64,000 bases of DNA from DATKIY01 sp963726755 (GTDB lineage Bacteria > Actinomycetota > Actinomycetes > JAHEKZ01). Position numbers and translations under genes: made by a program. The stretch lies in contig CAVSDB010000001.1 of NCBI GenBank assembly GCA_963726755.1, positions 1,426,001 through 1,490,000 on the forward strand. The letters run 5' to 3'. Shown here piece after piece: positions 55,847-64,000 of the stretch. How positions within the stretch are numbered: position 1 is the first letter of the stretch; every line of letters starts with the position of its first letter. The notes below the pieces were generated by a model, which was not told where the DNA came from, ran no database searches, and worked only from the letters and a program-made list of their open reading frames with translations.

Positions 55847-56689
55847 CTAGAGGGACTTCACCGCCTGCAACGTGTACGTGTGCGCGAGTCGCTCTGGCCG
55901 ATCCGCCAACTGCCATTCGTCGAGTTCGCCCTTGACCATCTGGCCCGGTAACGCCTCATACGGCACGCTCTGGTGCTCGACGAATCCGGTCAGTTGCATG
56001 CCGTTCGCCAGCAACGCGGTGATGATCTCGCCCAAGCCATGGCCCCATGCGTGTGTCACCGTGGACTCGAACTCCACGTCGGTCTGTACATACGTACCGG
56101 GGTCGCTGTCTACCAACGGTTCAGCGTGTTCGAAGTATGAATAGCCCAAGGTGACCGCGTCGGTCACGGATTCGTCAACCGCCCACAGCATGGGGTGTCC
56201 CTCGCGGATGAACAACCGACCGCCAGGTCGCAGCAGCGTGGCCACGACCTCGGCCCAGCGCGCGATGTCTGGCAACCACAGCAGTGCGCCGATACCGGTG
56301 AACACCAGGTCGTAGCTGCCGGGGGTTAGAACTGAGGCTGCCTCGTAGACGTCCGACTGGACGAACTCGGTCGGTGAGTTGGTTCGGGCCGCGAGCTTTC
56401 GGGCTTCATCGATCGCAGCGGCCGAGAAATCGAGCCCGGTCATGTCGGCACCGAGGCGAGCCAACGAGATGGTGTCGGTACCGATATGACACTGCAGGTG
56501 GATCCCCCGCAGTCCTTTGACGTCTCCCAGCAGCGGCAGGTCGAACTGCACCACGTGACTTAAGAACGTGGGATCGGTCACAAACCTCTCGACTGCGTAG
56601 TCCGGGGAAGCTGCATGCGCGGGGGCCCGCTCGTCCCAGTTCGCGCGGTTGAGGGCGAAGGAGTCGGCTGTGGCACTGGGCTCGGTCAT
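55847..56689 (-). CDS. SAM-dependent methyltransferase
   Basis: ATG 56689 (MTEPSATADSFALNRANWDERAPAHAASPDY) opens a 280-residue methyltransferase. Motif I is GIHLQCHIGTDTISLARLGA, followed by GLDFSAAAIDEARKLAART, YDLVFTGIGALLWLPDIARW and GGRLFIREGHPMLW. The HIGTD pattern is typical of a group of methyltransferases acting on small molecules. The N-terminal extension that remains open upstream (to 57274) lacks coding character and overlaps the surface-protein gene, so it is excluded. The substrate is unknown. Confidence 0.85.
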   Translation of the reverse strand: MTEPSATADSFALNRANWDERAPAHAASPDYAVERFVTDPTFLSHVVQFDLPLLGDVKGLRGIHLQCHIGTDTISLARLGADMTGLDFSAAAIDEARKLAARTNSPTEFVQSDVYEAASVLTPGSYDLVFTGIGALLWLPDIARWAEVVATLLRPGGRLFIREGHPMLWAVDESVTDAVTLGYSYFEHAEPLVDSDPGTYVQTDVEFESTVTHAWGHGLGEIITALLANGMQLTGFVEHQSVPYEALPGQMVKGELDEWQLADRPERLAHTYTLQAVKSL

Positions 56690-56887
56690 CGTCACACTCT
56701 GGCACGGGCGGTCTAGTTCGCACGAGGCATTTACCAGGCAGGGAGTCGCAGCCCCGTTAGCCCGAATGGGTGAACGGCCCCGACGAACGTTGGGGGAGGT
56801 CTCACACCGGCCGATAGAGATCCGACGAGCGGCCGAGGGTCGCACCGGATCAGCCCACGCGACTTGCGGGGCGAAGAAAGGTTCACT

Positions 56888-57393
56888 ATGTCCGCCAGCA
56901 GGAAGCGTTTTGCATTCATCGCCACGGCCACTGCCGCAGTTCTCGTCGGCAGCGGGATCGCCGTGGCCTTCTGGACCACCACAGGTACCGGGACCGGCTC
57001 CGGCGACGTCGGCACCGACACTCCCGTCACGGTGACGCAGGACAGCACCGTCTCCGGCCTGGTTCCAGGTGGGCCCGGGTCTGACCTCGACTTCACCGTC
57101 GCGAGCACCGCGACTGGTCCGCAGACCATCAACGGTGTCGTGGTGAGCATCAGCAACGTCACCAAGGCTGTTGGCGCACCTGCCGGCGCCTGCACCGTCT
57201 GCTGACTTCGCGCTGGTCCAGCCGAACATCGGCGGAGCGCAGGTCATCCCGGCCAACGGCGACGTGACCTTCACGTCCGGCCACTGGTGGCGACGTCGCC
57301 AACACCGGGGCTTCGGTCTCGATGGTCAACAGCGGTTCGAACCAGAACGGCTGCAAGGGCGCCACGCTGGAGTTCACGTACACCGTCAACTAG
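56888..57393 (+). CDS. SipW-type signal-peptide surface protein, CalY/TasA-like (frameshifted)
   Basis: ATG 56888 starts MSASRKRFAFIATATAAVLVGSGIAVAFWTTTGTG, the pattern of SipW-dependent signal peptides (AFWT after the hydrophobic core). A beta-rich stretch follows (TINGVVVSISNVTKAV). Two shifts (near 57198 and 57290) are needed to reach VSMVNSGSNQNGCKGATLEF, ending at TAG 57391. Such proteins form cell-surface fibres or S-layer-like coats. The two following genes encode further surface-type proteins. No SipW-like peptidase gene lies in the window. Confidence 0.72.
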
Positions 57394-57403
57394 CTGATCC
57401 GTT

Positions 57404-57436
57404 GGGCGACGGGAGGTCCTCGCGGCCTCCCGTCGC
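57404..57436 (+). terminator. Hairpin terminator after the SipW-type gene
   Basis: GCGACGGGAGG (57406-57416) pairs with CCTCCCGTCGC (57426-57436) around a 9-nt loop. It lies 13-45 nt after the stop codon and before the next gene in the cluster. Confidence 0.6.
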
Positions 57437-57463
57437 ACCCACAGCACAGGTTCGGGGTGCGTT

Positions 57464-57985
57464 ATGAACTCATTGGTCGAAGAACGTCGAAGTCACCTCC
57501 GACGCAATGTCATCGCCATCGTCGTGACGATGGCGCTGGTTGTCGGGTCTGCGGCTCTGGCCGTCACCATGTCGGACAGTTTGCGCGCCCGCATGGGCAT
57601 CACGGGCAAGAGCGTGGCGCCAGTGGCCGCTGGACTCAAGCACAAGCCGAAATTCAAACTCAGCGCGAAGGTTCTCAACGGGCCGTTGACCCCAGGGGTA
57701 AAGCACCCCCTAAAGGTGAAGATCAAGAACCACTCCAACAAGACGCTGAAGGTCACCTCGGTCACGGTCAAGGCGGGCAAACCCAAGGGCTCCCCAGGCT
57801 GCAAGCCCAAATGGGTGCACACCACCTCCTTCAAGGCCACCAAGAAGGTCAAGCCCATCAAGATCAAGCCTCATAGCAAAGCCAAGGTCGAACTTCGCAT
57901 CAAGATGTCGAATCTGGCGCAGGTAAACCAGGACGCCTGCAAGAGCGCGAAGATCCCGCTCAAGCTTCGCGCTCAGGCGAAATAG
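57464..57985 (+). CDS. Membrane-anchored basic surface protein
   Basis: A transmembrane helix near the N-terminus (VIAIVVTMALVVGSAALAVT) is followed by a lysine-rich extracytoplasmic domain with an Ig-like pattern: PGVKHPLKVKIKNHSNKTLKV, then SVTVKAGKPKG, and ARGL-type beta strands. Two cysteines (GCKPKWV and DACKSAK) could pair. I recognise no family. The neighbouring genes and the lysine content suggest a cell-wall or surface role. Confidence 0.6.
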   Translation: MNSLVEERRSHLRRNVIAIVVTMALVVGSAALAVTMSDSLRARMGITGKSVAPVAAGLKHKPKFKLSAKVLNGPLTPGVKHPLKVKIKNHSNKTLKVTSVTVKAGKPKGSPGCKPKWVHTTSFKATKKVKPIKIKPHSKAKVELRIKMSNLAQVNQDACKSAKIPLKLRAQAK

Positions 57986-57993
57986 ACCCATCC

Positions 57994-60950
57994 ATGACGA
58001 GTGATCACACGAGCCGCGAACGACGGGGCCGCCGCCTCGTCGTTCGTTTCGTGCTGTTCGGTCTTGGACTCATCGCACTCCTCACCGGAGTCGGCACTGC
58101 GTTGGCGACGCTGGAGCCCGTCACGGTGGTGGCACCGGCGGCGGCAGCGTCGGGACGCTTGCGGCGCCCAGCAGCGTCACGGTCTCGCCGACGTACTCGA
58201 CCGTTACCGTCAATTGGACGTGCAGTACACTCCGCCCACTGGGACGCTCGCCGGGCTACGTCGTACAGCGCTACCAAGGCGCGAGCGCGTCGAACGCGTG
58301 CGGCACCAACCTCGCACTCCCAGCGACCTATATCCCGACGGGGACGTTGACTTGCACTGACACCTCAGTCCCCAACGGCTCGTACACGTACACGGTCACC
58401 GCCGTGTTCCGCACCTGGAGCACCGAAAGCAGCCCGAGCAACGTCATCTCGGTCTCCGGGGACCCAACGTTCCCGTCGCAGACCGATTGCGATGACCACT
58501 CCCACCAACGCCTATCTCGGCGGGGCGACGATCTACTACAAGGGCGACTCCGCTGGCAGTTTCCGATTAGCGGCGACGGTGTCCGACACCGACTCCGGCC
58601 CAGCCTCGGCCAATTTCCCGTTGGTTTCTACGTCCGGCTGGACTCACCCCAACGAAACGGTGACGACCGGAACCGGCACCAATCCCAAGACGTACACGTC
58701 CAGCAACTTACTCGTGGACGGCGACCCCGACCACCCCGGCGTCGATGACGATCACCGGGCGAGATGTCGCGGGGAACCCGGTCAGCACGGGACTCGGCTT
58801 CGCCTCCGACGTCACCGGACCTACTGGTGGCGCACTCACCGTCAATGGCGTCGTCGCCGGTGGCACGCCAACGACAAGCGTCGCGAGGGCCGCGTTCCCG
58901 ATCAACGTCCGCACGGACTACGGCGCTGACGCGGGCTCGGGTGTGGCCTCCAGCGTGCTCACCCGCGAGTCAGCAACATTGACCGCTGGGACGTGCGGCA
59001 CCTTCGGCTCCTCTACCACCATCACCGGCAACCCGAGCCAAACCGGCCTAGCGACCGCGACGTGTTACCGCTACACGCTCACCGGAACTGACAACGTCGG
59101 AAATACCTCATCGATATCGAGCATCGTCAAGTACGACACGACTGCGCCCACCCAAGCGATCACGCTTTCGGCCGCGACCGGAGCGTCGATCACCGGCGCA
59201 AACCTCTACGTTCACACCACGGTCGCCGGATCGTTCGTCATGAACGCCGCCGTGACCGACAACCAGACCGGGCCGGCCTCGGCCACCTTCCCGGCTATCA
59301 CAACAAATCGCTGGACGCACCCAGCGCAGACGGTCTCGACCGGTACGGGATCGGCGCCGACGATCAGTTACCCGTCGTCGACGTTCTCGTGGACAGCGGG
59401 AGCCGGACGTCCCGGTACCTACACCGTCACCGGGACAGACCTAGCCGGCAACACCGTCGCGACCGCACTCACCCCGGTTCGGGACAACACAGCACCTAGG
59501 GGCAGTGCCCTCACCGTCAACGGCACCGGCGGTACGACTGCTGGGACGACGAGCTTCAACCGGACCGGGGCATTCGCAATCGCACGCACCGACTACACCG
59601 ACGCAGCATCAGGGATCGCCTCCAGCATCCTGACCTTGGAACAGGGGACTCTGTCGGGCAACGTCTGCAGTGCGTACGGCGCGCCAACGACGTTGATCGG
59701 CGCTCCCGCGCAGTCGGGTCTGGTCACCGGTTGCTACCGGTACAAGCTGACCGGCATCGACAAGGTCGGCAACACCGCAAGCCGTACGACGACGGTCAAG
59801 GTCGACCGAGAGCTGCCCATCAACGGTGCGCTCACCGTCAACGGCACCGCCGCCTCAGCCGCAGGGACCACGTCGATCAGCAACGCGGCGAGCGTCGCGA
59901 TCGATCTTCGGACCGACTTCACCGACCCTGCCTCGGGACTGGCCTCGAGCACGCTCACCCGCGCGACAGCCACATTGACCAACAACGTGTGTGGCGCGTT
60001 CGGGGCGACAACGACGCTCACTGGCGCTCCGGCACAGACGGGCTTGACGACGAACTGCTACCGCTATGTCCTGACCGGCACGGACAACGCTGGCAACGTC
60101 TCGACCCTGACCACGACCCTGAAGTGGGACAACACGGTTCCGGTTACCGGCGCCCTCACGGTGAACGGTGTCGCTGCAACTGCCGGAGGATCGACCAGTA
60201 CGTCGAACGTCACGTCCTTCGCGATCGCCCGCACCGACTACACCGACGCCGGGATCGGCATTGCGTCGAGCACACTGACGCGAGAGTTCGCGACACTGAC
60301 TGGAGTGACCTGCGGGACGTTCGGTTCGTCGACGGTATTGACCGGCAACCCGACGCAAACAGGTTTGGCTCCCGGTTGCTACCGATACGTGCTCACCGGC
60401 GTCGACAATGCGGGCAACACCACGAGCCTGACAACGGTCGTGTCGCAGCGGTCTGCTGGCCACCAATGTTCAACTCATCAACGGGACCGGTATCGCGGGA
60501 CGCGCTGACGCTGGTGACCGAGTTGAGATCACGTTCTCGGACACGTTGGCTGTCAACACTGTGTGCTCGACCTGGTCGGGTAACGGCGCGAACCAAACTC
60601 TCAACGCGAACAACGACGTGAGTGTTGTTCTCACAAATGGCGGACTCGGCAACGACACTCTGACGTTCAGCTCGGCGTCTTGCACCTTGAACATCGGGAC
60701 GATCAATCTGTCGTCCACCGCTTACACCACGGCGAACGTCACCTTCCGTGGAACGGGCACCGGTGTGAGCAGCGTTGCATGGAACGTCGCAACGAAGAAG
60801 CTGACGATCACGCTCGGGACTGCGTCCGGCGCCGGAGCGGCAACGGTCGGTGCCACGGCGCCGGTCTACACCGCCGCCGCAGCCATCACTAACACCACCG
60901 GCGTCGTAGTCGGCGCGACCTACACCTTCGCCAGCGCCGTCCAGTTCTAG
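57994..60950 (+). CDS. Large secreted FN3/Ig-like repeat surface protein (frameshifted)
   Basis: An N-terminal hydrophobic segment (VVRFVLFGLGLIALLTGVGT) is followed by an FN3-like domain (APSSVTVSPTYSTVTVNWT, then YTYTVTAVFRTWSTESSPS). Ig-like modules of two types follow: A (GGATIYYKGDSAGSFRLAAT, then SGPASANFP) at 58493 and 59159, and B (GALTVNG, RTDYTDASG-like, LTGTDNAGN) at about 58829, 59501, 59822 and 60149. The order is A-B-A-B-B-B, with a unique C-terminus ending TYTFASAVQF. Module B has a period of about 107-109 residues. At least four shifts occur. It is probably a cell-surface adhesin or structural protein. Confidence 0.78.
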
Positions 60951-60978
60951 CCACCACCACAACCCCACCACCACCGAC

Positions 60979-61022
60979 TTGCTAGGCGGAACGGGCGCGA
61001 TAGCGCCCGTGTTGCCTAGCAA
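60979..61022. repeat. Palindromic repeat, copy 1
   Basis: TTGCTAGGC (60979-60987) pairs with GCCTAGCAA (61014-61022), and ACGGGCGC with GCGCCCGT, around a GATA loop. It lies between convergent genes and may act as a terminator. A second copy with the same stem words is at 63918-63965. Confidence 0.7.
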
Positions 61023-61032
61023 CTTCGCGGAA

Positions 61033-61662
61033 TCAGCGTGATTTCAGGCGGTGGATGCTTACGGCATATCCCCCGCCGTCGTACGGCTCACGATTCCACG
61101 TCGCCCATCGCTCCTCTAGCACCAAACCGACGTCAGCACACCAGACGTCGTACGACGCTAAGTCGACTGGCGCATCCTCGATCGGCAGATGCGCCGCGTC
61201 CAGTCCGAACCCGGCGACAAGGAGTCCGTCAGGTTTCAATACTCCTGCTATCGCCGAGATGACGCGCGGCTCGCTCCCCTCGGCGAGTAGCGGGATGACG
61301 TTCCCGGCCGCGACCACGAGATCGAAGGGTCGTCCGTCCCTAGCAGTAGACAGCGTGACATCGGCTAAGTCTGCATGCAGCCATTCGAGTTCGGGCGCGA
61401 CCAACCGTGCCTGATCGAGCATTGACTCATTGGCGTCGATGCCGACACACGTGTGGCCGAGTTCGGCTAGCCGGACGGCAACACGTCCCGTCCCGCATCC
61501 AGCGTCGAGGATTCGCGACGGTCCGCCAGCCAACCCGTCGCACAACGTTGCCTCGCCGTGCATGTCCATCCCGCTGTCGGCGAGTTTCTGGAATCGCTTC
61601 GCGTATTCCTCACCGCTCGCACGATGCTGGCTCTGCTCCCAGCGATTGGGCGAATCCGTCAC
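61033..61662 (-). CDS. SAM-dependent methyltransferase
   Basis: GTG 61662 gives MTDSPNRWEQSQHRASGEEYAKRF. Motif I is RILDAGCGTGRVAVRLAELGH, motif II CVGIDANESMLDQARLVAPE and motif IV DGLLVAGFGLDAAHLP. The HRASGEEYAKRFQKLAD segment is usual in small-molecule methyltransferases of this class. The protein is 209 residues long. It begins 7 nt after the HAD hydrolase stop, so the two, with the acetyltransferase upstream, may form an operon. Confidence 0.85.
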   Translation of the reverse strand: MTDSPNRWEQSQHRASGEEYAKRFQKLADSGMDMHGEATLCDGLAGGPSRILDAGCGTGRVAVRLAELGHTCVGIDANESMLDQARLVAPELEWLHADLADVTLSTARDGRPFDLVVAAGNVIPLLAEGSEPRVISAIAGVLKPDGLLVAGFGLDAAHLPIEDAPVDLASYDVWCADVGLVLEERWATWNREPYDGGGYAVSIHRLKSR

Positions 61663-61669
61663 GGCCGAT

Positions 61670-62389
61670 TCACCAGTGGGCAGCTTCGACGGCTCCTGAA
61701 AACTCCGCCATCGAACCGAACTCCCAGTCCGGCTTAACGTCGACGTCCGGTGCAGGCGTGGCTCCCCAACTCTGCGACCCCCGACGTCGATTGATCCAGA
61801 CCGTAGGCAGCCCATGCTGCTTCGCAGGTACGTGATCGTGGAACAAGCTCTGCGCGACGTGTAGCAACTTGCCCTCGGGAACGCTCATCTTGTCGACCTC
61901 GGTGAGTAACGCCTTGAAGTTGCGTCCCGACGGTTTGTACGAACCGATGTCTTGCGCCGTCATGATGCTGTCGAACGTGACGGCGAGTCGCTCGTTGCTT
62001 GCCGCGAACGAGGCGCGGTCAACGTTCGACAAAATGATGAGTTTGTAGTGCTTACCCAACATCACCAATGCGTCGTGCGAGTCAACGAAGGCTGGCCAGT
62101 CCGGCACCGACTGACCTAACGCCTGACCGTCGTCAAGACTCACCTCGACACCTAGTGCGTCACCGAGCGCCAGGAAACTGCGAGCCAATACCTCTGGGTA
62201 CGGCCATGCCGGGTGGTCCAGTTCAACCTGCGACTCCTGGCTTGCGTAGGTCGCGAGCAACTCGTCATCAGTCAGCGTCACCGCATGAGAATCCGCCCAG
62301 GGCCGCAGCACCGCGAGGATGCCACTCTCCCAGTCGATAAGCGTGCCGTAGCAATCGAAACTCAGCGCCTCGAAATCGGTGAGGTCCAT
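61670..62389 (-). CDS. HAD-superfamily hydrolase, haloacid-dehalogenase type
   Basis: Motif I is ALSFDCYGTLIDWE (nucleophile Asp, second Asp replaced by Tyr as in dehalogenase-type HADs). Motif II is KLIILSNVDRASF (Ser/Asn), and KPSGRNFKALL with the conserved Lys stands before motif III. At 239 residues it matches HAD type II haloacid dehalogenases. It hydrolyses a small halogenated or phosphorylated compound; the substrate is not predicted. The gene lies 7 nt after the upstream acetyltransferase stop. Confidence 0.85.
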   Translation of the reverse strand: MDLTDFEALSFDCYGTLIDWESGILAVLRPWADSHAVTLTDDELLATYASQESQVELDHPAWPYPEVLARSFLALGDALGVEVSLDDGQALGQSVPDWPAFVDSHDALVMLGKHYKLIILSNVDRASFAASNERLAVTFDSIMTAQDIGSYKPSGRNFKALLTEVDKMSVPEGKLLHVAQSLFHDHVPAKQHGLPTVWINRRRGSQSWGATPAPDVDVKPDWEFGSMAEFSGAVEAAHW

Positions 62390-62396
62390 GACGGCA

Positions 62397-62984
62397 CTAT
62401 TCCACAGACGCCGACTCTTGCGCCCGTCGCCAATCGTCGGCGGTCAAGGCATACACGACTGCATCGAACGTCTGCCCGTCGTCGACGATCTGTGCTTCGT
62501 GATCGAACGTCAGACCCAGTCGCCTCATCACGGCAAGGCTGCGGACATTGTCGGTATCTGTTATCGAGATGATGCGGGGCAGCGACAGTGTGGTGAAGCC
62601 GTACGCCAGCCAACCTTGCGCCGCTTCGGTTGCATAACCGTTCCCCCAGTACTCGTACGCGAAACGCCACCCCACCTCTACCTCGTCGGGATAGGACTCC
62701 TGGTGATGGAGTCCACACATGCCGAGGAACGCGCCGTCCTCACGACGTTCGACGGCGAGCAACCCAAGGCGATCGGTGACGTAGCACTCTTGCGCCCATT
62801 CGGCGATCTCGTCCGAATGCTGTCTCGACAGCGGCGCGCCACCCAACGTGGCATAGACGCGAGGGTCAGCGTTCAGGGCCGCGAACAGCGGCAAGTCTTC
62901 GCGGGTATACGTCCGAAGCAACAATCGCTCAGTTGTTGCGATAACGGTGCCATCCCAGTCGAGCGTCAGCGGCGAATCGGCCAT
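62397..62984 (-). CDS. GNAT acetyltransferase (RimJ/RimL-like)
   Basis: ATG 62984 (MADSPLTLDWDGTVIATTERLLLRTYTREDLP) begins a RimJ-like domain. TERLLLRTYTREDLPLFAAL is the first motif, DEVEVGWRFAYEYWGNGYATEA the acetyl-CoA motif (YWGNGYA) and NVRSLAVMRRLGLTFDHEA motif B. It probably acetylates the N-terminus of a protein or a small molecule. It is divergent from the mycothiol-dependent enzyme gene, with about 40 nt between starts. Confidence 0.87.
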   Translation of the reverse strand: MADSPLTLDWDGTVIATTERLLLRTYTREDLPLFAALNADPRVYATLGGAPLSRQHSDEIAEWAQECYVTDRLGLLAVERREDGAFLGMCGLHHQESYPDEVEVGWRFAYEYWGNGYATEAAQGWLAYGFTTLSLPRIISITDTDNVRSLAVMRRLGLTFDHEAQIVDDGQTFDAVVYALTADDWRRAQESASVE

Positions 62985-63022
62985 ACGCTGATCATGACAG
63001 CAACCGAACTGAAGGGTCCCGA

Positions 63023-63811
63023 ATGGACTTCGTTGCGCACGTCCGACAGGAATCTGAACTCTTCCTGGCAGCCCTGAAGTCCGGTGCGCCAGACACACCC
63101 GTTCCGACGTGTCCGGGGTGGGATGCGTCCGACCTCCTGTGGCACCTAGGTGAGGTCCAGTGGTTCTGGGGAAAGGTGGTCAACGATCAGATCACCGACG
63201 GCGCCGTTGCGGACGCCCTTCAGGTGTCGCGGCCGGACGGTTGGGTAGCTCTCGTCGACTTCTTCGAGTCGTCGAGCAGCGCACTAGTCACCGGGCTCGA
63301 AACGAACTCCGCGGAGACGACAGTCTGGACCTGGGCGGTGGAGCAGTCGGTCGGCTTTGTCAGACGACGCCAAGCGCAAGAGGCGCTCATCCACCGAGTG
63401 GACGCCGAAGTGACCGCTGGTCGTCGCTCGCCGATGGACGCTGCACTTTCGTCAGACGGTGTCGACGAGCTGCTCCGGATCATGTACGGCGGGGTACCAC
63501 CCTGGGGCAGCTTCACAACGACCGAGGGACACCGGATCCACGTCCGGACGACCGACACGGACGCCTCCTGGTTGGTCGAACTCGGCTGGTTCAAGGGCAC
63601 TGATCCCGACAGCGGCAAGACCTACGACGAGGCAGACATTCGCGCCAAGCCCACGGCCCCAGACGTCGAGGCCGCAGCGACGATCTCGGGTACGGCTGCG
63701 GATCTGGACTGTTGGCTGTGGCACCGACCCGAACTCGGCGAGATCAGCCAGAGCGGCGACGGCACCGTCCTCGGCGCTTTCGAAGCATTCATCGCACCCG
63801 GGATTGACTGA
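63023..63811 (+). CDS. Maleylpyruvate isomerase family, mycothiol-dependent enzyme
   Basis: The protein has the MDMPI layout: an N-terminal DinB-like four-helix bundle (MDFVAHVRQESELFLAALKSG, CPGWDASDLLWHLGEVQWFW, ALIHRVDAEVTAGR with metal-site His residues near H49 and H136). A smaller C-terminal domain (GTAADLDCWLWHRPELGEIS) follows. Such enzymes use mycothiol, the actinobacterial thiol, as cofactor. The gene starts 9 nt after a gaaggg ribosome binding site and is intact. Confidence 0.85.
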   Translation: MDFVAHVRQESELFLAALKSGAPDTPVPTCPGWDASDLLWHLGEVQWFWGKVVNDQITDGAVADALQVSRPDGWVALVDFFESSSSALVTGLETNSAETTVWTWAVEQSVGFVRRRQAQEALIHRVDAEVTAGRRSPMDAALSSDGVDELLRIMYGGVPPWGSFTTTEGHRIHVRTTDTDASWLVELGWFKGTDPDSGKTYDEADIRAKPTAPDVEAAATISGTAADLDCWLWHRPELGEISQSGDGTVLGAFEAFIAPGID

Positions 63812-63917
63812 CCGCGAACCCGGGTCGGCTTTGACGCCCTCTTCACCTGACGGCCATGCGGCCTTCACCTTGTGGCGGCGCGAGGTTACCCCCGAGCCGT
63901 AGCGTCTGACTCATGAA
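63812..63917. other. Stretch before the second palindromic repeat, no gene seen
   Basis: About 100 bases after the stop of the mycothiol-dependent enzyme gene contain no open frame with coding bias. No promoter or terminator is evident until the palindrome at 63918. Confidence 0.5.
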
Positions 63918-63965
63918 GTTGCTAGGCGAGGCGGGCGCTCTAGCGCCCGTTTTGTCTAGCAACTC
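63918..63965. repeat. Palindromic repeat, copy 2
   Basis: AGTTGCTAG (63918-63926) pairs with CTAGCAACT (63957-63965). GGGCGCT pairs with AGCGCCC inside, giving the same stem words and inner stem as copy 1 at 60979. The 3-kb spacing and shared sequence suggest a family of dispersed palindromes rather than two independent hairpins. Confidence 0.7.
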
Positions 63966-64000
63966 ACCGGATATGAGATATCCCGCTTTTCCGATTGAAA

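Noticed and set aside
55847..57274. Long N-terminal extension of the methyltransferase
   Set aside because: The extra 195 codons lack family motifs and coding bias and overlap the surface-protein gene; ATG 56689 starts the real protein.
1..64000. tRNA, rRNA, insertion sequence, CRISPR or prophage
   Set aside because: I saw no cloverleaf-like sequence, transposase motif, regularly spaced repeats or phage gene. A tRNA scan and IS search would settle this.

Overview
This window comes from a high-GC (roughly 60%) actinobacterium, most likely of class Actinomycetia and probably uncultured. The evidence is a primary sigma factor of the HrdB/SigA type with a lysine/alanine-rich N-terminal tail, a mycothiol-dependent maleylpyruvate-isomerase-family protein, DUF4192 and DUF6510 proteins, and many leaderless genes whose -10 box (TAnnnT) lies 6-7 nt before an ATG or GTG. 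I saw no tRNA, rRNA, insertion sequence, CRISPR array, prophage or replication origin. Many genes are interrupted by one-base indels with almost no in-frame stops. These look mostly like assembly or read errors, so I annotate each such gene over its full span.

Layout. 1-9.6 kb: an AraC regulator (cut by the left edge), a methyltransferase, a TMEM175-like channel, a flavin amine oxidase, a membrane protein, a HisA/PriA-like barrel with an altered active site, a lipoprotein, a secreted protein, and a 1029-residue cyclase/AAA/TPR regulator. 9.6-19 kb: a catabolic island of a PucR regulator divergent from DUF917 (thio)hydantoinase-like, hydantoinase/oxoprolinase and a five-gene peptide-type ABC importer; its frameshift density is very high. 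19-31.7 kb: a receiver/thioredoxin-fold/TrxR fusion, a sulfite-oxidase-like/flavin reductase/DUF6510 operon, DUF2252, SGNH and epoxide hydrolases, a cupredoxin-like protein plus multicopper oxidase pair, and a GH26-like hydrolase.

32-41.1 kb is the most coherent block. A cation P-type ATPase operon is divergent from cydA-cydB-cydD-cydC, and the shared intergenic region holds two GGGAC-type inverted repeats resembling DosR/DevR boxes. This suggests one low-oxygen response. cydD carries an in-frame 114-bp tandem duplication that adds a transmembrane hairpin. 41-56.7 kb: a TreT-like glycosyltransferase, small membrane proteins, methyltransferases, the primary sigma factor, a universal stress protein, a PKD-like secreted protein, DUF4192, a second sulfite-oxidase-like protein with a cytochrome b subunit, a PAS-PucR regulator with a palindromic operator, and housekeeping enzymes including ArfB.

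56.9-61 kb is a surface-protein cluster: a SipW-type signal protein, a basic membrane-anchored protein, and a large FN3/Ig-like protein whose modules run A-B-A-B-B-B. It ends at a palindromic repeat that recurs near 63.9 kb. The last 3 kb hold a methyltransferase, a HAD hydrolase, a GNAT acetyltransferase and a mycothiol-dependent enzyme.
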